Source: Methanosarcinaceae archaeon
Lineage (GTDB): Archaea > Halobacteriota > Methanosarcinia > Methanosarcinales > Methanosarcinaceae
Direction of reading: 5' to 3'
Assembly: GCA_030596385.1 (NCBI GenBank)
Contig: JAUVKD010000013.1
Span: forward strand, 1-9,000
Length of the DNA stretch: 9,000 nucleotides
Made by a program: the position numbers and the translations under genes. Below the pieces are notes generated by a model that worked only from the letters and a program-made list of their open reading frames with translations, had not been told where the DNA came from and searched no databases. This document shows positions 1 to 7,158 of this stretch, in pieces (position 1 is the stretch's first letter; each line of letters begins with the position of its first letter).

Positions 1-232
1 CAAATCCGTATGGGAAATTGATATATGTGTCGAATTTAACATTCTCTGGAAAGTGTGTGGTTGTAAATTGTATTCTTCTCAAATGGTAATAAGAATCAAA
101 ACCAATCGGATGAACTGTATTGTCAAAAAAAACCTTTGGGAATGATAACAGCCTGATACATATCGCAACTAAAAATATTAGCATGAAATATAATTTTGTA
201 TTTCCTTTCAGAGTAAAATTATCATTATACAT
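1..232 (-). CDS. aglB: AglB/STT3-family oligosaccharyltransferase, N-terminal fragment
   Basis: The gene reads leftward from an ATG at 232-230 and is open for 77 codons to the window edge, so only the N-terminus is visible. It has a short polar start, a hydrophobic helix at about residues 13-30 (LYFMLIFLVAICIRLLSF), and then an external-loop segment with GFDSYYHLRR (residues 44-53) and FDTYINFPYG (67-76). This pattern is typical of archaeal AglB/STT3 proteins. The Asp in the GxDxYYH signature (D46) belongs to the first acidic motif of the metal-dependent active site. The family transfers a lipid-linked oligosaccharide to Asn in N-X-S/T sequons on the outer face of the membrane. No Shine-Dalgarno site precedes the ATG, so a leaderless or very short-leader message is possible. 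It is divergent from the glycosyltransferase block, which fits a shared N-glycosylation role. The catalytic WWDxG region lies outside the window, so the call rests on the N-terminus alone. Confidence 0.82.
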   Translation of the reverse strand, partial: MYNDNFTLKGNTKLYFMLIFLVAICIRLLSFPKVFFDNTVHPIGFDSYYHLRRIQFTTTHFPENVKFDTYINFPYGF

Positions 233-319
233 TTAATTCATATATGCAAAGTTTGAATAAATAACTTACTGTTAACAATCAAAAAATATATATAATTTAT
301 AGATATCAGTGTGTATAAC
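233..319. promoter_or_regulatory. Divergent promoter region between aglB and the glycosyltransferase block
   Basis: This AT-rich spacer separates two divergent genes. TATATATA at 287-294 lies about 25-30 bases before the GTG/ATG start candidates of the plus-strand gene, the distance expected between an archaeal TATA box and a start site. That would give a leaderless or nearly leaderless message. The box is its own reverse complement, so it could also position TBP for the minus strand. A second minus-strand candidate is the AT-rich GAATAAATAAC at 255-265, about 25 bases from the aglB ATG. No Shine-Dalgarno sequence is seen for either gene. These assignments are inferred from spacing and composition. 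Confidence 0.45.
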
Positions 320-1450
320 ATGCCTACCATATCAATTGTAATGCCTTCAATGAATGAAGAGAAGACTATTGGAATCTGTATAGAAAAATCTTTGGCTGTA
401 ATTGATAATTATCAATTTAAGGGAGAGATTATAGTTGTTGATAATTCGACTGACAGGACAGCTGAAATTGCAGAGTCTATGGGTGCAATTGTAATTAAAT
501 CAGTTAAGGGATACGGGAATGCATATATTGCAGGATTGTCACGCTCAAAAGGGGATTACATTGCCATCATGGATGCAGACAATACATATGATATATTTGA
601 ATTACCAAAGTTTTTTGACCTTTTAATATCGGGCGACGCTGATTTTGTAATCGGTAGCAGATTAAAGGGGAATATAAAAAAAGGGGCTATGCCATTACTG
701 CATCAATATATTGGTAATCCACTGTTAACATTTGTTTTGAATTTATTGTTCAAAACCAGGATATCAGATGCCCATTGTGGGATGAGGGCGTTTACAAAGG
801 ATGCCCTGGATAAAATGAACATTAAGACTCGTGGGATGGAAATGGCATCTGAGATGGTTATTGAAGCAGTTGATAAAGGTTTGAGGATTAAAGAGGTTCC
901 AATTACTTATTATGTGCGGGATGCCCCATCAAAGTTGAGATCTTTCCAGGATGGTTGGCGGCACCTGCGGTTCATGATGCTGTATCGGCCTATACCGTTT
1001 CTTTTTGTGCCGGGCGCATTTGTATTTCTTCTCGGAATGTTCTTAACGGCAACTATTATGCTCAGAGGAGATGTGGTTGAGAATCGACTTCATTCGTTGA
1101 TTTTAGGCAGTATGCTTCTTGTCATAGGGAGCCAGATCCTGACTACAGGGGTTTATATGAAGGTATATGGTTTTGTTCATGGTATGTATAAACGTGAGGA
1201 GAGGTGGGTTAAAAAATTTCTTGACTACCATTCACTTGAAAAGGAACTGGTTGCCGGAGGGGGCGTGGTAACAGTAGGCATATTTCTTGGAGCCAGTGTG
1301 GTGTCTACATGGATAAAATCAGGATATGGTTCGATCTCTGAGATAGAATTTGCCATAATGGCGATGGTTTTCGGAGCAATCGGGTTGCAGATGATTTTTA
1401 TGTCGATATTCTTAAGTGTACTTATGCTGGATATTGACACTGAGCGGTGA
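320..1450 (+). CDS. GT2 glycosyltransferase, DPM1-like, with C-terminal membrane helices
   Basis: From the GTG at 311 the ORF encodes 379 residues. I prefer the ATG at 320 (376 aa), because family similarity begins at once with PTISIVMPSMNEEKTIG and the TATATATA box spacing fits a leaderless start near it. Numbering from the GTG, a GT-A fold covers about residues 5-225. It has the N-terminal IVMPSMNEE nucleotide-sugar strand, VVDNSTDRT (42-50), the metal-binding DAD (88-90), FVIGSRLKG (112-120) and DAHCGMRAF (153-161). This resembles dolichyl-phosphate mannose/glucose synthases. Four hydrophobic segments follow at about 229-249, 262-284, 315-333 and 347-372, so the enzyme is probably anchored with its catalytic domain in the cytoplasm. 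Its likely role is to charge a dolichyl phosphate, either as a sugar donor or as the first sugar of the lipid-linked glycan. It leads the glycosyltransferase block and is divergent from aglB. The exact sugar cannot be read from sequence. Confidence 0.88.
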   Translation: MPTISIVMPSMNEEKTIGICIEKSLAVIDNYQFKGEIIVVDNSTDRTAEIAESMGAIVIKSVKGYGNAYIAGLSRSKGDYIAIMDADNTYDIFELPKFFDLLISGDADFVIGSRLKGNIKKGAMPLLHQYIGNPLLTFVLNLLFKTRISDAHCGMRAFTKDALDKMNIKTRGMEMASEMVIEAVDKGLRIKEVPITYYVRDAPSKLRSFQDGWRHLRFMMLYRPIPFLFVPGAFVFLLGMFLTATIMLRGDVVENRLHSLILGSMLLVIGSQILTTGVYMKVYGFVHGMYKREERWVKKFLDYHSLEKELVAGGGVVTVGIFLGASVVSTWIKSGYGSISEIEFAIMAMVFGAIGLQMIFMSIFLSVLMLDIDTER

Positions 1451-1456
1451 ATCGAG

Positions 1457-2593
1457 TTGAAGATTGCATTTGTATATGATGCCGTGTATCCGTGGATAAA
1501 GGGGGGGGCAGAGAAGCGGATATATGAAATTGGAACACGTCTTGCCGCTGGTGGTGATGAGGTCCACCTTTTCGGAATTAAATGGTGGGATGGCGAGGAC
1601 GTTATTGAATATGACGGCATGATGTTGCACGGTGTGTGCCAAGCGCAGGAGTTGTATGTTAACGGCAGGCGCTCTATCCGGGAGGCGCTGGTATTCTCGC
1701 TGAATCTGGGGTGGCATATGTTCCGGGAAAAATTTGATGTTATTGATGTTAGCGTATTTCCATACTTTTCATGCTTTAGTATTAAATTTATATCTGTCAT
1801 CAGGAGAACGCCCGTGGTCTTTACATGGCATGAGGTATGGGGTGATCAATGGTACGAGTATATGGGGCGATTGGGGGTTTTTGGTAAACTTGTGGAGCGA
1901 ATGGTCCTGGTTTTGTCGTCCAATATTGTTGCGGTGTCTGAGATGACAAAAAAGAACCTTCAATTACCCGGCCCGGATGGTAAAAATATCCGTATTATTC
2001 CAAATGGTGTGGATCTAAATAAGATCTTTACAGTGGCGCCATCAGATGAAAACTGTGACGTGCTGTTCGCGGGACGGCTGATCAGGGAGAAGAATGTTGA
2101 TGTACTGCTGGAAGCTGTGTCACTGGTTCGGGATGATGTGCCTGATGTTAAGTGCTGTATCATTGGTACCGGCCCTGAGAGGGAGCAGCTTGTGGAACTT
2201 GCCGCATCGCACGGACTTACGGATGATGGCAATGTCAGTTTTTTTGGCTTTATGGAGTATGATGAGATGATCGCACGCATGAAATCTTCTAAGGTCCTGG
2301 TACTGCCCTCAAGCCGTGAGGGCTTCGGGATGGTGGTGGTGGAGGCGTTTGCGTGCGGCGTGCCTGTGGTTACGGTTGCTGAAGCGCACAATGCTGCGGC
2401 GGAGTTGGTTGATGAAGAGTGTGGGTTTGTTGTGGAACTTGATGCGCGCGCAATTGCAGGGGCTGTGCGGGAATTGCTGGGGGATGAAGAACTTCGCTGC
2501 AGGATGGGAAAAGCTGCAATAGAAGCAGGGCGAGGCTATGAATGGGATGGGATTGTTCATGAACTGCAGGAACTGTACGGGGAACTGGTATGA
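1457..2593 (+). CDS. GT4-family glycosyltransferase (GT-B fold), TTG start
   Basis: This 378-residue GT-B retaining glycosyltransferase starts at TTG 1457. GGTGA (1446-1450), overlapping the previous stop codon, sits 6 bases upstream as a good ribosome site. The translation opens directly with the expected MKIAFVYDAVYPWIKGGAEK. The N-terminal acceptor domain carries the glycine-rich GGAEK loop (16-20). The C-terminal donor domain has IIPNGVD (180-186), FAGRLIREKN (204-213, with the Arg/Lys pair that contacts the nucleotide diphosphate), IIGTGPE (235-241) and SREGFGMVVVE (286-296). The last holds the EX7E pair E288/E296 of GT4 enzymes. No signal peptide or membrane helix is apparent, so it probably acts at the cytoplasmic face on a lipid-linked acceptor. 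Its stop overlaps the next start as ATGA, implying translational coupling. Donor and acceptor are unknown. The gene carries a G8 run at 1501-1508. Confidence 0.92.
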   Translation: MKIAFVYDAVYPWIKGGAEKRIYEIGTRLAAGGDEVHLFGIKWWDGEDVIEYDGMMLHGVCQAQELYVNGRRSIREALVFSLNLGWHMFREKFDVIDVSVFPYFSCFSIKFISVIRRTPVVFTWHEVWGDQWYEYMGRLGVFGKLVERMVLVLSSNIVAVSEMTKKNLQLPGPDGKNIRIIPNGVDLNKIFTVAPSDENCDVLFAGRLIREKNVDVLLEAVSLVRDDVPDVKCCIIGTGPEREQLVELAASHGLTDDGNVSFFGFMEYDEMIARMKSSKVLVLPSSREGFGMVVVEAFACGVPVVTVAEAHNAAAELVDEECGFVVELDARAIAGAVRELLGDEELRCRMGKAAIEAGRGYEWDGIVHELQELYGELV

Positions 2594-3690
2594 GGATAGC
2601 GATATTCCATGATTATATAGGTGCTATTGGCGGCGGCGAGAAGCTGGTGCTGACGCTTGCACGCGGGCTCGGAGCGGATGTTATTACTACTGATGTGGAC
2701 GCTGATTCTGTTTCAAAGATGGGGTTTGATGATGTGAATATCATAAGTATTGGCGGGACTGTGAAGATGCCGCCGCTGAAGCAGATATCTGCTTCTTTTA
2801 AGTTTTCGATGTGTGATTTTTCAAAGGAGTATGATTTTTTTATTTTTTCGGGAAACTGGGCGCATTTTGCAGCGAGGAGACATAGGCCGAATCTTTATTA
2901 TTGTCATACGCCGGTGAGGGCGTTTTATGATCTGTATGATGTTTTTCTAGGGAGGCAGTCGTTTTTAACGTATGTGCCGTTCAAAGTATGGGTAATATTG
3001 CACAGAAAGATGTATGAACATCAGATGAAGTATGTTCATCGCATTGTTGCGAATTCGATTAACACCCAAAAGAGGATAACGAGGTATTTGAAAAGGACTT
3101 CTGTGGTGGTTTACCCGCCTGTTGATACTTTTAAGTCAGGATTTGAAGGATACGGGGATTTCTGGCTATCTGTTAATCGATTGTATCCTGAAAAACGCGT
3201 GGAATTACAGATTGAAGCGTTTGGGCAAATGCCTGGGGAAAAGTTGGTTATTGTTGGCGGGTATGCAGAAGCGGACCATGCTTTGCCGTATGCGAAGCAT
3301 ATTCGAATGAACTTGCCTGATAACGTGGAACTGCTCGGGGCGTTAGCGGAAGATGAGTTGATCAACCTATACGCACGTTGTAAAGGATTTATCACTACTT
3401 CATTAGATGAAGATTTTGGAATGACGCCTATCGAAGCAATGGCATCGGGAAAGGCAGTGGTTGCGATGAATGAAGGCGGGTGTCTGGAAACTGTTATTAA
3501 TGGTTCAACCGGGCTGCTCGTAGGTGCGAACGTGGATGAGATTGTAAATGCTGTGCAGTGTATTTCCCAGAATCCCTCCAAATTCAAAGAGAAGTGTATT
3601 GAACAGGCAAGGAAATTTGATGTGGACCGGTTTTTGAATGAGATGATGAAAGAGATTGGATGCGATGTTAAGTTAGATATGTTGGATTGA
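2590..3690 (+). CDS. GT4-family glycosyltransferase, WbaZ/mannosyltransferase-like
   Basis: This 366-residue GT-B protein starts at ATG 2590, inside the ATGA overlap with the preceding GT4 gene. The N-terminal domain begins MRIAIFHDYIGAIGGGEKL, with the glycine loop at 14-18. YYCHTPVRAFYDLYD (103-117) is a motif seen in WbaZ-type GT4 enzymes of O-antigen and exopolysaccharide clusters. The donor domain has VVVYPPVDT (172-180), LSVNRLYPEKR (193-203), LVIVGGYAE (219-227) and LDEDFGMTPIEAMASG (272-287). The EX7E pair is E274/E282. No membrane segment is evident. It diverges strongly from its neighbour and is not a recent duplicate, so the two probably add different sugars in sequence. Many relatives use GDP-mannose, but the sugar here is not determined. 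Three bases separate it from the next gene. Confidence 0.91.
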   Translation: MRIAIFHDYIGAIGGGEKLVLTLARGLGADVITTDVDADSVSKMGFDDVNIISIGGTVKMPPLKQISASFKFSMCDFSKEYDFFIFSGNWAHFAARRHRPNLYYCHTPVRAFYDLYDVFLGRQSFLTYVPFKVWVILHRKMYEHQMKYVHRIVANSINTQKRITRYLKRTSVVVYPPVDTFKSGFEGYGDFWLSVNRLYPEKRVELQIEAFGQMPGEKLVIVGGYAEADHALPYAKHIRMNLPDNVELLGALAEDELINLYARCKGFITTSLDEDFGMTPIEAMASGKAVVAMNEGGCLETVINGSTGLLVGANVDEIVNAVQCISQNPSKFKEKCIEQARKFDVDRFLNEMMKEIGCDVKLDMLD

Positions 3691-3693
3691 GGC

Positions 3694-4665
3694 ATGAATA
3701 AAAAAAATCTATTTGTTTCGGTTATTGTTGTAAATTATAATGGGCGAGCATATCTGGATGAATGTATGTCATCCCTATTGGCACAGACATATCCTGCAAT
3801 TGAAATCATTTTTGTGGACAATGGTTCTAGCGATGGGTCTTGTGAATATATTGAAAAAAATTTCTCTTCTGTTAAGATAATTGCCAATAATGAAAATTTT
3901 GGGTTTGCAAAAGGTAATAATGTTGGGATCAAAGCCGCAAAAGGTGAATTGATAGCAACACTGAACAATGATACAAAAGTCACCTCAGGATGGGTGGAAG
4001 AACTTGTGGGTGCCATTAATTCTGATGCAAATACCGGAATGTGTGCATCAAAGATGTTGTTTATGAAAAATGTGGAGTTTATAGACTCGACAGGAATCTG
4101 TATTTCAAGGAGCGGGGCATGTTGGGATAGAGGCATGTTTGAGCGTGATAATGGGCAGTATGAATCCATCGACGAGGTTTTTGGTCCATGCGCGGGAGCT
4201 GCGATGTACCGAAAATCCATGTTAGAGGAGATTGGATTATTTGATGAAGATTTTTATGCGTACATGGAAGATGTCGATCTGGCATTTAGGGGCAGACTTC
4301 GGGGTTGGAAATGTTTTTATGTTCCAAAGGCTGTAGTATATCATGTTCATGGGGGTACTGCGGGCTACGTAAGTGATTATACAATATATTATGGAAATCG
4401 GAATATAATATGGAATTGTGTTAAAAATTATCCAACACGATTGTTGATCACATCATTGCCATGGATCGTTGGTAGAAATCTTGCGGTGATCCCATATTAT
4501 ATTTTAAAAGGTCATGGTGGCACGATCATAAGATCTAAAATTGATGCTATAAAAGGGATCTCTAAAATACTGGCAAAAAGATCCGGCTGCCTGGTGGCTG
4601 AAGATGAAATTAATAAATATGTGAAAACATGGTCTGACATTCCAATGCCTCCGAACAATTGGTAG
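3694..4665 (+). CDS. GT2-family glycosyltransferase, rhamnosyltransferase-like
   Basis: This 323-residue GT-A enzyme of the COG1216 type is often annotated as a rhamnosyltransferase. It opens VSVIVVNYNGRAYLDECMSSLL, then VDNGSSDGS (41-49) and ENFGFAKGNNVGIKAAKG (67-84). NND (91-93) replaces the DXD metal site, as is common in this group. GPCAGAAMYRKSMLEEIG (164-181) is followed by DEDFYAYMEDVDLAFR (184-199), which supplies the likely catalytic acids, and by VVYHVHGGTAGY (214-225). A weakly hydrophobic stretch near 245-270 may touch the membrane, but no clear helix is seen. The start follows the previous stop by three bases, with GAGG (3689-3692) too close to be an ideal ribosome site, so coupling with the upstream gene is likely. 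The rml genes downstream make it the best candidate for rhamnose transfer, by inference. The gene is clearly more AT-rich than the two GT4 genes before it. Confidence 0.9.
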   Translation: MNKKNLFVSVIVVNYNGRAYLDECMSSLLAQTYPAIEIIFVDNGSSDGSCEYIEKNFSSVKIIANNENFGFAKGNNVGIKAAKGELIATLNNDTKVTSGWVEELVGAINSDANTGMCASKMLFMKNVEFIDSTGICISRSGACWDRGMFERDNGQYESIDEVFGPCAGAAMYRKSMLEEIGLFDEDFYAYMEDVDLAFRGRLRGWKCFYVPKAVVYHVHGGTAGYVSDYTIYYGNRNIIWNCVKNYPTRLLITSLPWIVGRNLAVIPYYILKGHGGTIIRSKIDAIKGISKILAKRSGCLVAEDEINKYVKTWSDIPMPPNNW

Positions 4666-4753
4666 ACAATACTAAATAATTTGAGAGCATTCATTGAAAA
4701 ATATTAGAGTATGTTGATAATAGACACAATGCCAAATCTGGAAAATATATCTT

Positions 4754-4783
4754 AGACACGGATTACACAGATTTCACGGATTA
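4754..4783 (+). repeat. Dispersed repeat made of three 9-base units, copy 1
   Basis: After AG come three contiguous 9-base units: ACACGGATT (4756-4764), ACACAGATT (4765-4773) and TCACGGATT (4774-4782). The same element occurs twice in the spacer at 7159-7232, once in each orientation. The reverse complement of 7159-7189 differs from this copy mainly by one inserted base. It lies in the 212-base noncoding stretch between the glycosyltransferase block and rmlC, which otherwise holds only AT-rich sequence and a TATA-like box. Its function is unknown. Confidence 0.85.
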
Positions 4784-4801
4784 TATTGTTGTAATTTATT
4801 A

Positions 4802-4809
4802 TTTAAATA
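4802..4809 (+). promoter_or_regulatory. TATA-like box upstream of rmlC
   Basis: TTTAAATA, at the centre of the 12-base palindrome 4799-4810, matches the usual archaeal TATA pattern. A start site about 25 bases downstream would fall near 4830. That leaves a leader of about 48 bases before the preferred rmlC ATG at 4878 and would exclude the TTG at 4827 as a start. The same nonamer ATTTAAATA occurs before rmlA at 7314-7322. No convincing BRE is seen upstream. Confidence 0.45.
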
Positions 4810-4867
4810 AAACCAAAAAAAGCGTATTGAATATAACTAAAAATGGGGCCAGCCCAGATATAATAAT

Positions 4868-4872
4868 GGTGA
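4868..4872 (+). promoter_or_regulatory. Ribosome binding site that decides the rmlC start
   Basis: GGTGA, complementary to the anti-Shine-Dalgarno region, lies five bases before the ATG at 4878. The more upstream in-frame starts, TTG 4827 and ATG 4866, have no comparable site, and the residues they would add do not look like the family. Confidence 0.6.
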
Positions 4873-4877
4873 AAAGT

Positions 4878-5351
4878 ATGAGTGATATAGATGATGTTGT
4901 TATCAAATATCTCAAAGTAGTTCCGGATGAGCGGGGATGGTTAATGGAGATATTGCGATGTGATGATGAAAATTTTCAGCAATTTGGACAGGTATATATG
5001 ACTACGGCATATCCGGGTGTTGTCAAAGGCTGGCATTATCACAAAAAACAGACTGACAATTTTACGTGTTTGCATGGTATGATGAAAGTGGCATTGTATG
5101 ATGCGCGGGAGGATTCGTCAACTTATCAAAACCTGATGGAATTGTTTGTTGGTGTCAAGAATCCGATATTGATCAGTGTTCCGCCAGGTGTGTACCATGG
5201 TTTTAAGGGAATAGGAACAGAAACAGCATATTTTTTGAGCATTCCAACACTGCCATATAATTATGATGACCCTGATGAATTCCGCTTACCTCCCGACACT
5301 GATGAGATCCCATATGACTGGGGACTTACACCGGGTTTAAAACACGGTTGA
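4878..5351 (+). CDS. rmlC: dTDP-4-dehydrorhamnose 3,5-epimerase-like cupin
   Basis: From ATG 4878 this encodes 157 residues. The frame extends up to TTG 4827, but GGTGA at 4868-4872 and the family-like start IDDVVIKYLKVVPDERG favour 4878. It is a single-domain cupin: PDERGWLMEILR (16-27), then YPGVVKGWHYHKKQTDNF (45-62), GMMKVALYDARED, PPGVYHGF, and a C-terminal RLPPDTDEIPYDWG. RmlC inverts C3 and C5 of dTDP-4-dehydro-6-deoxyglucose. H53 in WHYH probably corresponds to the catalytic base His of canonical RmlC. The protein is shorter than classical RmlC (about 180 aa), and its WHYHKKQTDNF replaces the usual GLHYQ segment, so it belongs to the shorter RmlC-like branch. Context supports the dTDP-rhamnose role: rmlB starts 22 bases downstream, followed by rmlD and rmlA. 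A 3-epimerase-only activity, giving a different 6-deoxyhexose, is an alternative. Confidence 0.87.
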   Translation: MSDIDDVVIKYLKVVPDERGWLMEILRCDDENFQQFGQVYMTTAYPGVVKGWHYHKKQTDNFTCLHGMMKVALYDAREDSSTYQNLMELFVGVKNPILISVPPGVYHGFKGIGTETAYFLSIPTLPYNYDDPDEFRLPPDTDEIPYDWGLTPGLKHG

Positions 5352-5373
5352 GATACCTGGATGTGGGATAAAA

Positions 5374-6330
5374 ATGGACATATTGGTGACAGGCGGGTCT
5401 GGTTTTATTGGAAGTAACTTCATCCGGCATATGTTGGAAAAATATCCGGATTACAGGATAATCAATCTGGATAAGTTGACATATGCAGGGAATCCGGATA
5501 ACCTGAAAGATGTAGAAAGTAATCCCAATTATTCGTTTGTGCACGGCGATATCTGCGATGTGTTTGTTGTTAGCAAGGTTATGCAGCTAGTTGACCGTGT
5601 GGTCCATTTCGCTGCCGAGAGCCATGTTGATCGCTCACTTGACGATGGATCTGTTTTTGTCAGGACGAATGTCCTGGGTACGCACACCCTTCTTGAAAGT
5701 GCACTTGAACATGATATCAAGAGGTTTGTACACGTGTCCACTGATGAGGTTTACGGAAGTATAAATGAGGGGTCTTTCAAAGAGACAGATATACTTGTTC
5801 CATCCAGTCCCTACTCTTCCAGCAAGGCGGGATCTGATCTGCTTGTGCAGTCGTATTATATCACCCATAAACTTCCTGTGATCATAACCAGATGTACCAA
5901 CAATTTCGGACCGTACCAGTATCCTGAGAAACTGATACCTCTGTTTGTGACAAATCTTCTTGATGGTCGGAAGGTTCCGGTCTATGGAACCGGCCAGAAC
6001 ATACGCGACTGGATATATGTGCTTGATCATTGCAAGGCTATTGATTTCGTTCTACACAATGGCAGTGTTGGTGAGATTTACAATATCGGAGGCGGAGCTG
6101 AGAAGACAAATCTTGAGATTACCGGGAAGATCATTGAAATGGTTGGTTCGGATGAGTCCATGATCGAATATGTAAAGGATCGCCTGGGGCATGATCTGCG
6201 TTATTCGCTTGATTGTTCCAAATTAAGAGGACTTGCCTGGGCGCCGGAGTATGATTTCAATAAGGCGCTTGAGCTGACTGTCAGATGGTATGTTGAGAAT
6301 CGATGGTGGTGGGAAAAATTAAAACACTGA
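5374..6330 (+). CDS. rmlB: dTDP-glucose 4,6-dehydratase
   Basis: This 318-residue short-chain dehydrogenase/reductase of the RmlB type converts dTDP-glucose to dTDP-4-dehydro-6-deoxyglucose using tightly bound NAD+. The Rossmann motif GGSGFIGSNF is at 7-16 and the family signature LDKLTYAGN at 32-40. HFAAESHVDRS (78-88) follows. STDEVYG (122-128) supplies the Thr, Asp and Glu (T123, D124, E125) that set 4,6-dehydratases apart from epimerases, and YSSSK (147-151) supplies the catalytic Tyr and Lys. TRCTNNFGPYQYPEKLIP (172-189) and GTGQNIRDWIYV (205-216) bind the nucleotide sugar. All key residues are intact and the length is near normal. The ATG at 5374 has a purine-rich GTGGGAT just upstream. 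It follows rmlC by 22 bases, and its 3' end overlaps the rmlD start region by 28 bases, consistent with one transcript. Confidence 0.96.
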   Translation: MDILVTGGSGFIGSNFIRHMLEKYPDYRIINLDKLTYAGNPDNLKDVESNPNYSFVHGDICDVFVVSKVMQLVDRVVHFAAESHVDRSLDDGSVFVRTNVLGTHTLLESALEHDIKRFVHVSTDEVYGSINEGSFKETDILVPSSPYSSSKAGSDLLVQSYYITHKLPVIITRCTNNFGPYQYPEKLIPLFVTNLLDGRKVPVYGTGQNIRDWIYVLDHCKAIDFVLHNGSVGEIYNIGGGAEKTNLEITGKIIEMVGSDESMIEYVKDRLGHDLRYSLDCSKLRGLAWAPEYDFNKALELTVRWYVENRWWWEKLKH

Positions 6331-7130
6331 TATTTGGCGCAGGAGGGATGCTTGGCAAAGACCTTTGCAGTGTTTTTCCTGATGCTGTTAAGTTGAAGCA
6401 TGGTGATATTGATATCACTGACAGGGAACGAGTCATTGAAAGCATCAGGAATATCAAACCTGATGTTGTAATCAATTCTGCAGCTTATACTGATGTGGAT
6501 GGTTGTGAGGACAATCAGGAACTTGCGTTTGAGGTAAATGGCAGGGCTTTGGGTTATATTGCGCAGGGTTGTTCTCTTGCAGGAGCCAAACTTGTACATT
6601 TTAGCACGGATTATGTGTTTGATGGTTCAAAAGAAGAATATGTGGAATCTGACATTACGTGTCCTATTAATGTTTATGGTGAGTCGAAGTTACTTGGTGA
6701 GAGGAATATCATTGAAAATATAGGCGACTATCGGATCATACGGACCTCTTGGCTTTTTGGGTTGTATGGGGGGAATTTTATTGATACTATGTTGAGGTTA
6801 TCCTGTGAGATGGACACTGTCAGTGTGGTGGATGACCAGTTCGGAAAACCTACCTATACAGCCGATCTTGCCCGGAAAACGGCTGAGGTTATTGGGCTTG
6901 CGCCCGGGATATATCATATCACCAATGAAGGTGTGTGCTCATGGTACGAATTTGCAGCCGAGGTTATTGATAATATAGTTCCGTGTTCGAGTGATGAGTT
7001 TTTAAGGAAGGCAAAACGTCCGGAATATTCGGTGCTGGTTAATACTAAGACTGCTCCGATGCGGGACTGGAAGGTTGCACTGGCTGATTATCTGAGTGTG
7101 AGGGGGAACGGGATTTCAATCAGGGGTTGA
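6303..7130 (+). CDS. rmlD: dTDP-4-dehydrorhamnose reductase
   Basis: This 275-residue NAD(P)H-dependent reductase performs the last step to dTDP-L-rhamnose. Numbered from ATG 6303, it has FGAGGMLGKDL (11-21, nucleotide-binding loop), INSAAYTDVDGCE (57-69), FSTDYVFDGS (100-109), catalytic YGESK (Y125, K129) and RTSWLFG (147-153). These are the standard RmlD landmarks, and the length is slightly short for the family. The start is uncertain: ATG 6303 is followed by in-frame GTG at 6306 and 6309, all inside the end of rmlB, and every choice leaves an overlap of more than 20 bases. GGTGGTGGG at 6305-6313 may itself aid ribosome recruitment or re-initiation after rmlB. The gene is cotranscribed with rmlC and rmlB by layout. 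Downstream, a short T-run (7131-7136) and a large inverted repeat may end the message. Confidence 0.94.
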   Translation: MVVGKIKTLIFGAGGMLGKDLCSVFPDAVKLKHGDIDITDRERVIESIRNIKPDVVINSAAYTDVDGCEDNQELAFEVNGRALGYIAQGCSLAGAKLVHFSTDYVFDGSKEEYVESDITCPINVYGESKLLGERNIIENIGDYRIIRTSWLFGLYGGNFIDTMLRLSCEMDTVSVVDDQFGKPTYTADLARKTAEVIGLAPGIYHITNEGVCSWYEFAAEVIDNIVPCSSDEFLRKAKRPEYSVLVNTKTAPMRDWKVALADYLSVRGNGISIRG

Positions 7131-7158
7131 TTTTTAAATATGGATTGGTAAAAAGTTC

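Noticed and set aside
1225..1800. Minus-strand open frame of 191 codons
   Set aside because: It spans the junction of two well-supported plus-strand glycosyltransferases, and its translation is low-complexity with no recognisable motif. It is a shadow frame.
3111..3695. Minus-strand open frame of 194 codons
   Set aside because: It lies opposite the donor domain of a clear GT4 gene, is Ser/Pro-rich and has no family features.
3700..3707. A8 run just after the start of the second GT2 as a phase-variation tract
   Set aside because: A runs of this length are expected in AT-rich sequence (another lies at 125-132), and AAA-rich early codons are common. There is no specific sign of slippage.
7131..7136. 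Intrinsic terminator of rmlCBD
   Set aside because: The T-run is short and begins at the stop codon without a hairpin before it. I mention it only as a possibility and do not list it as a feature.
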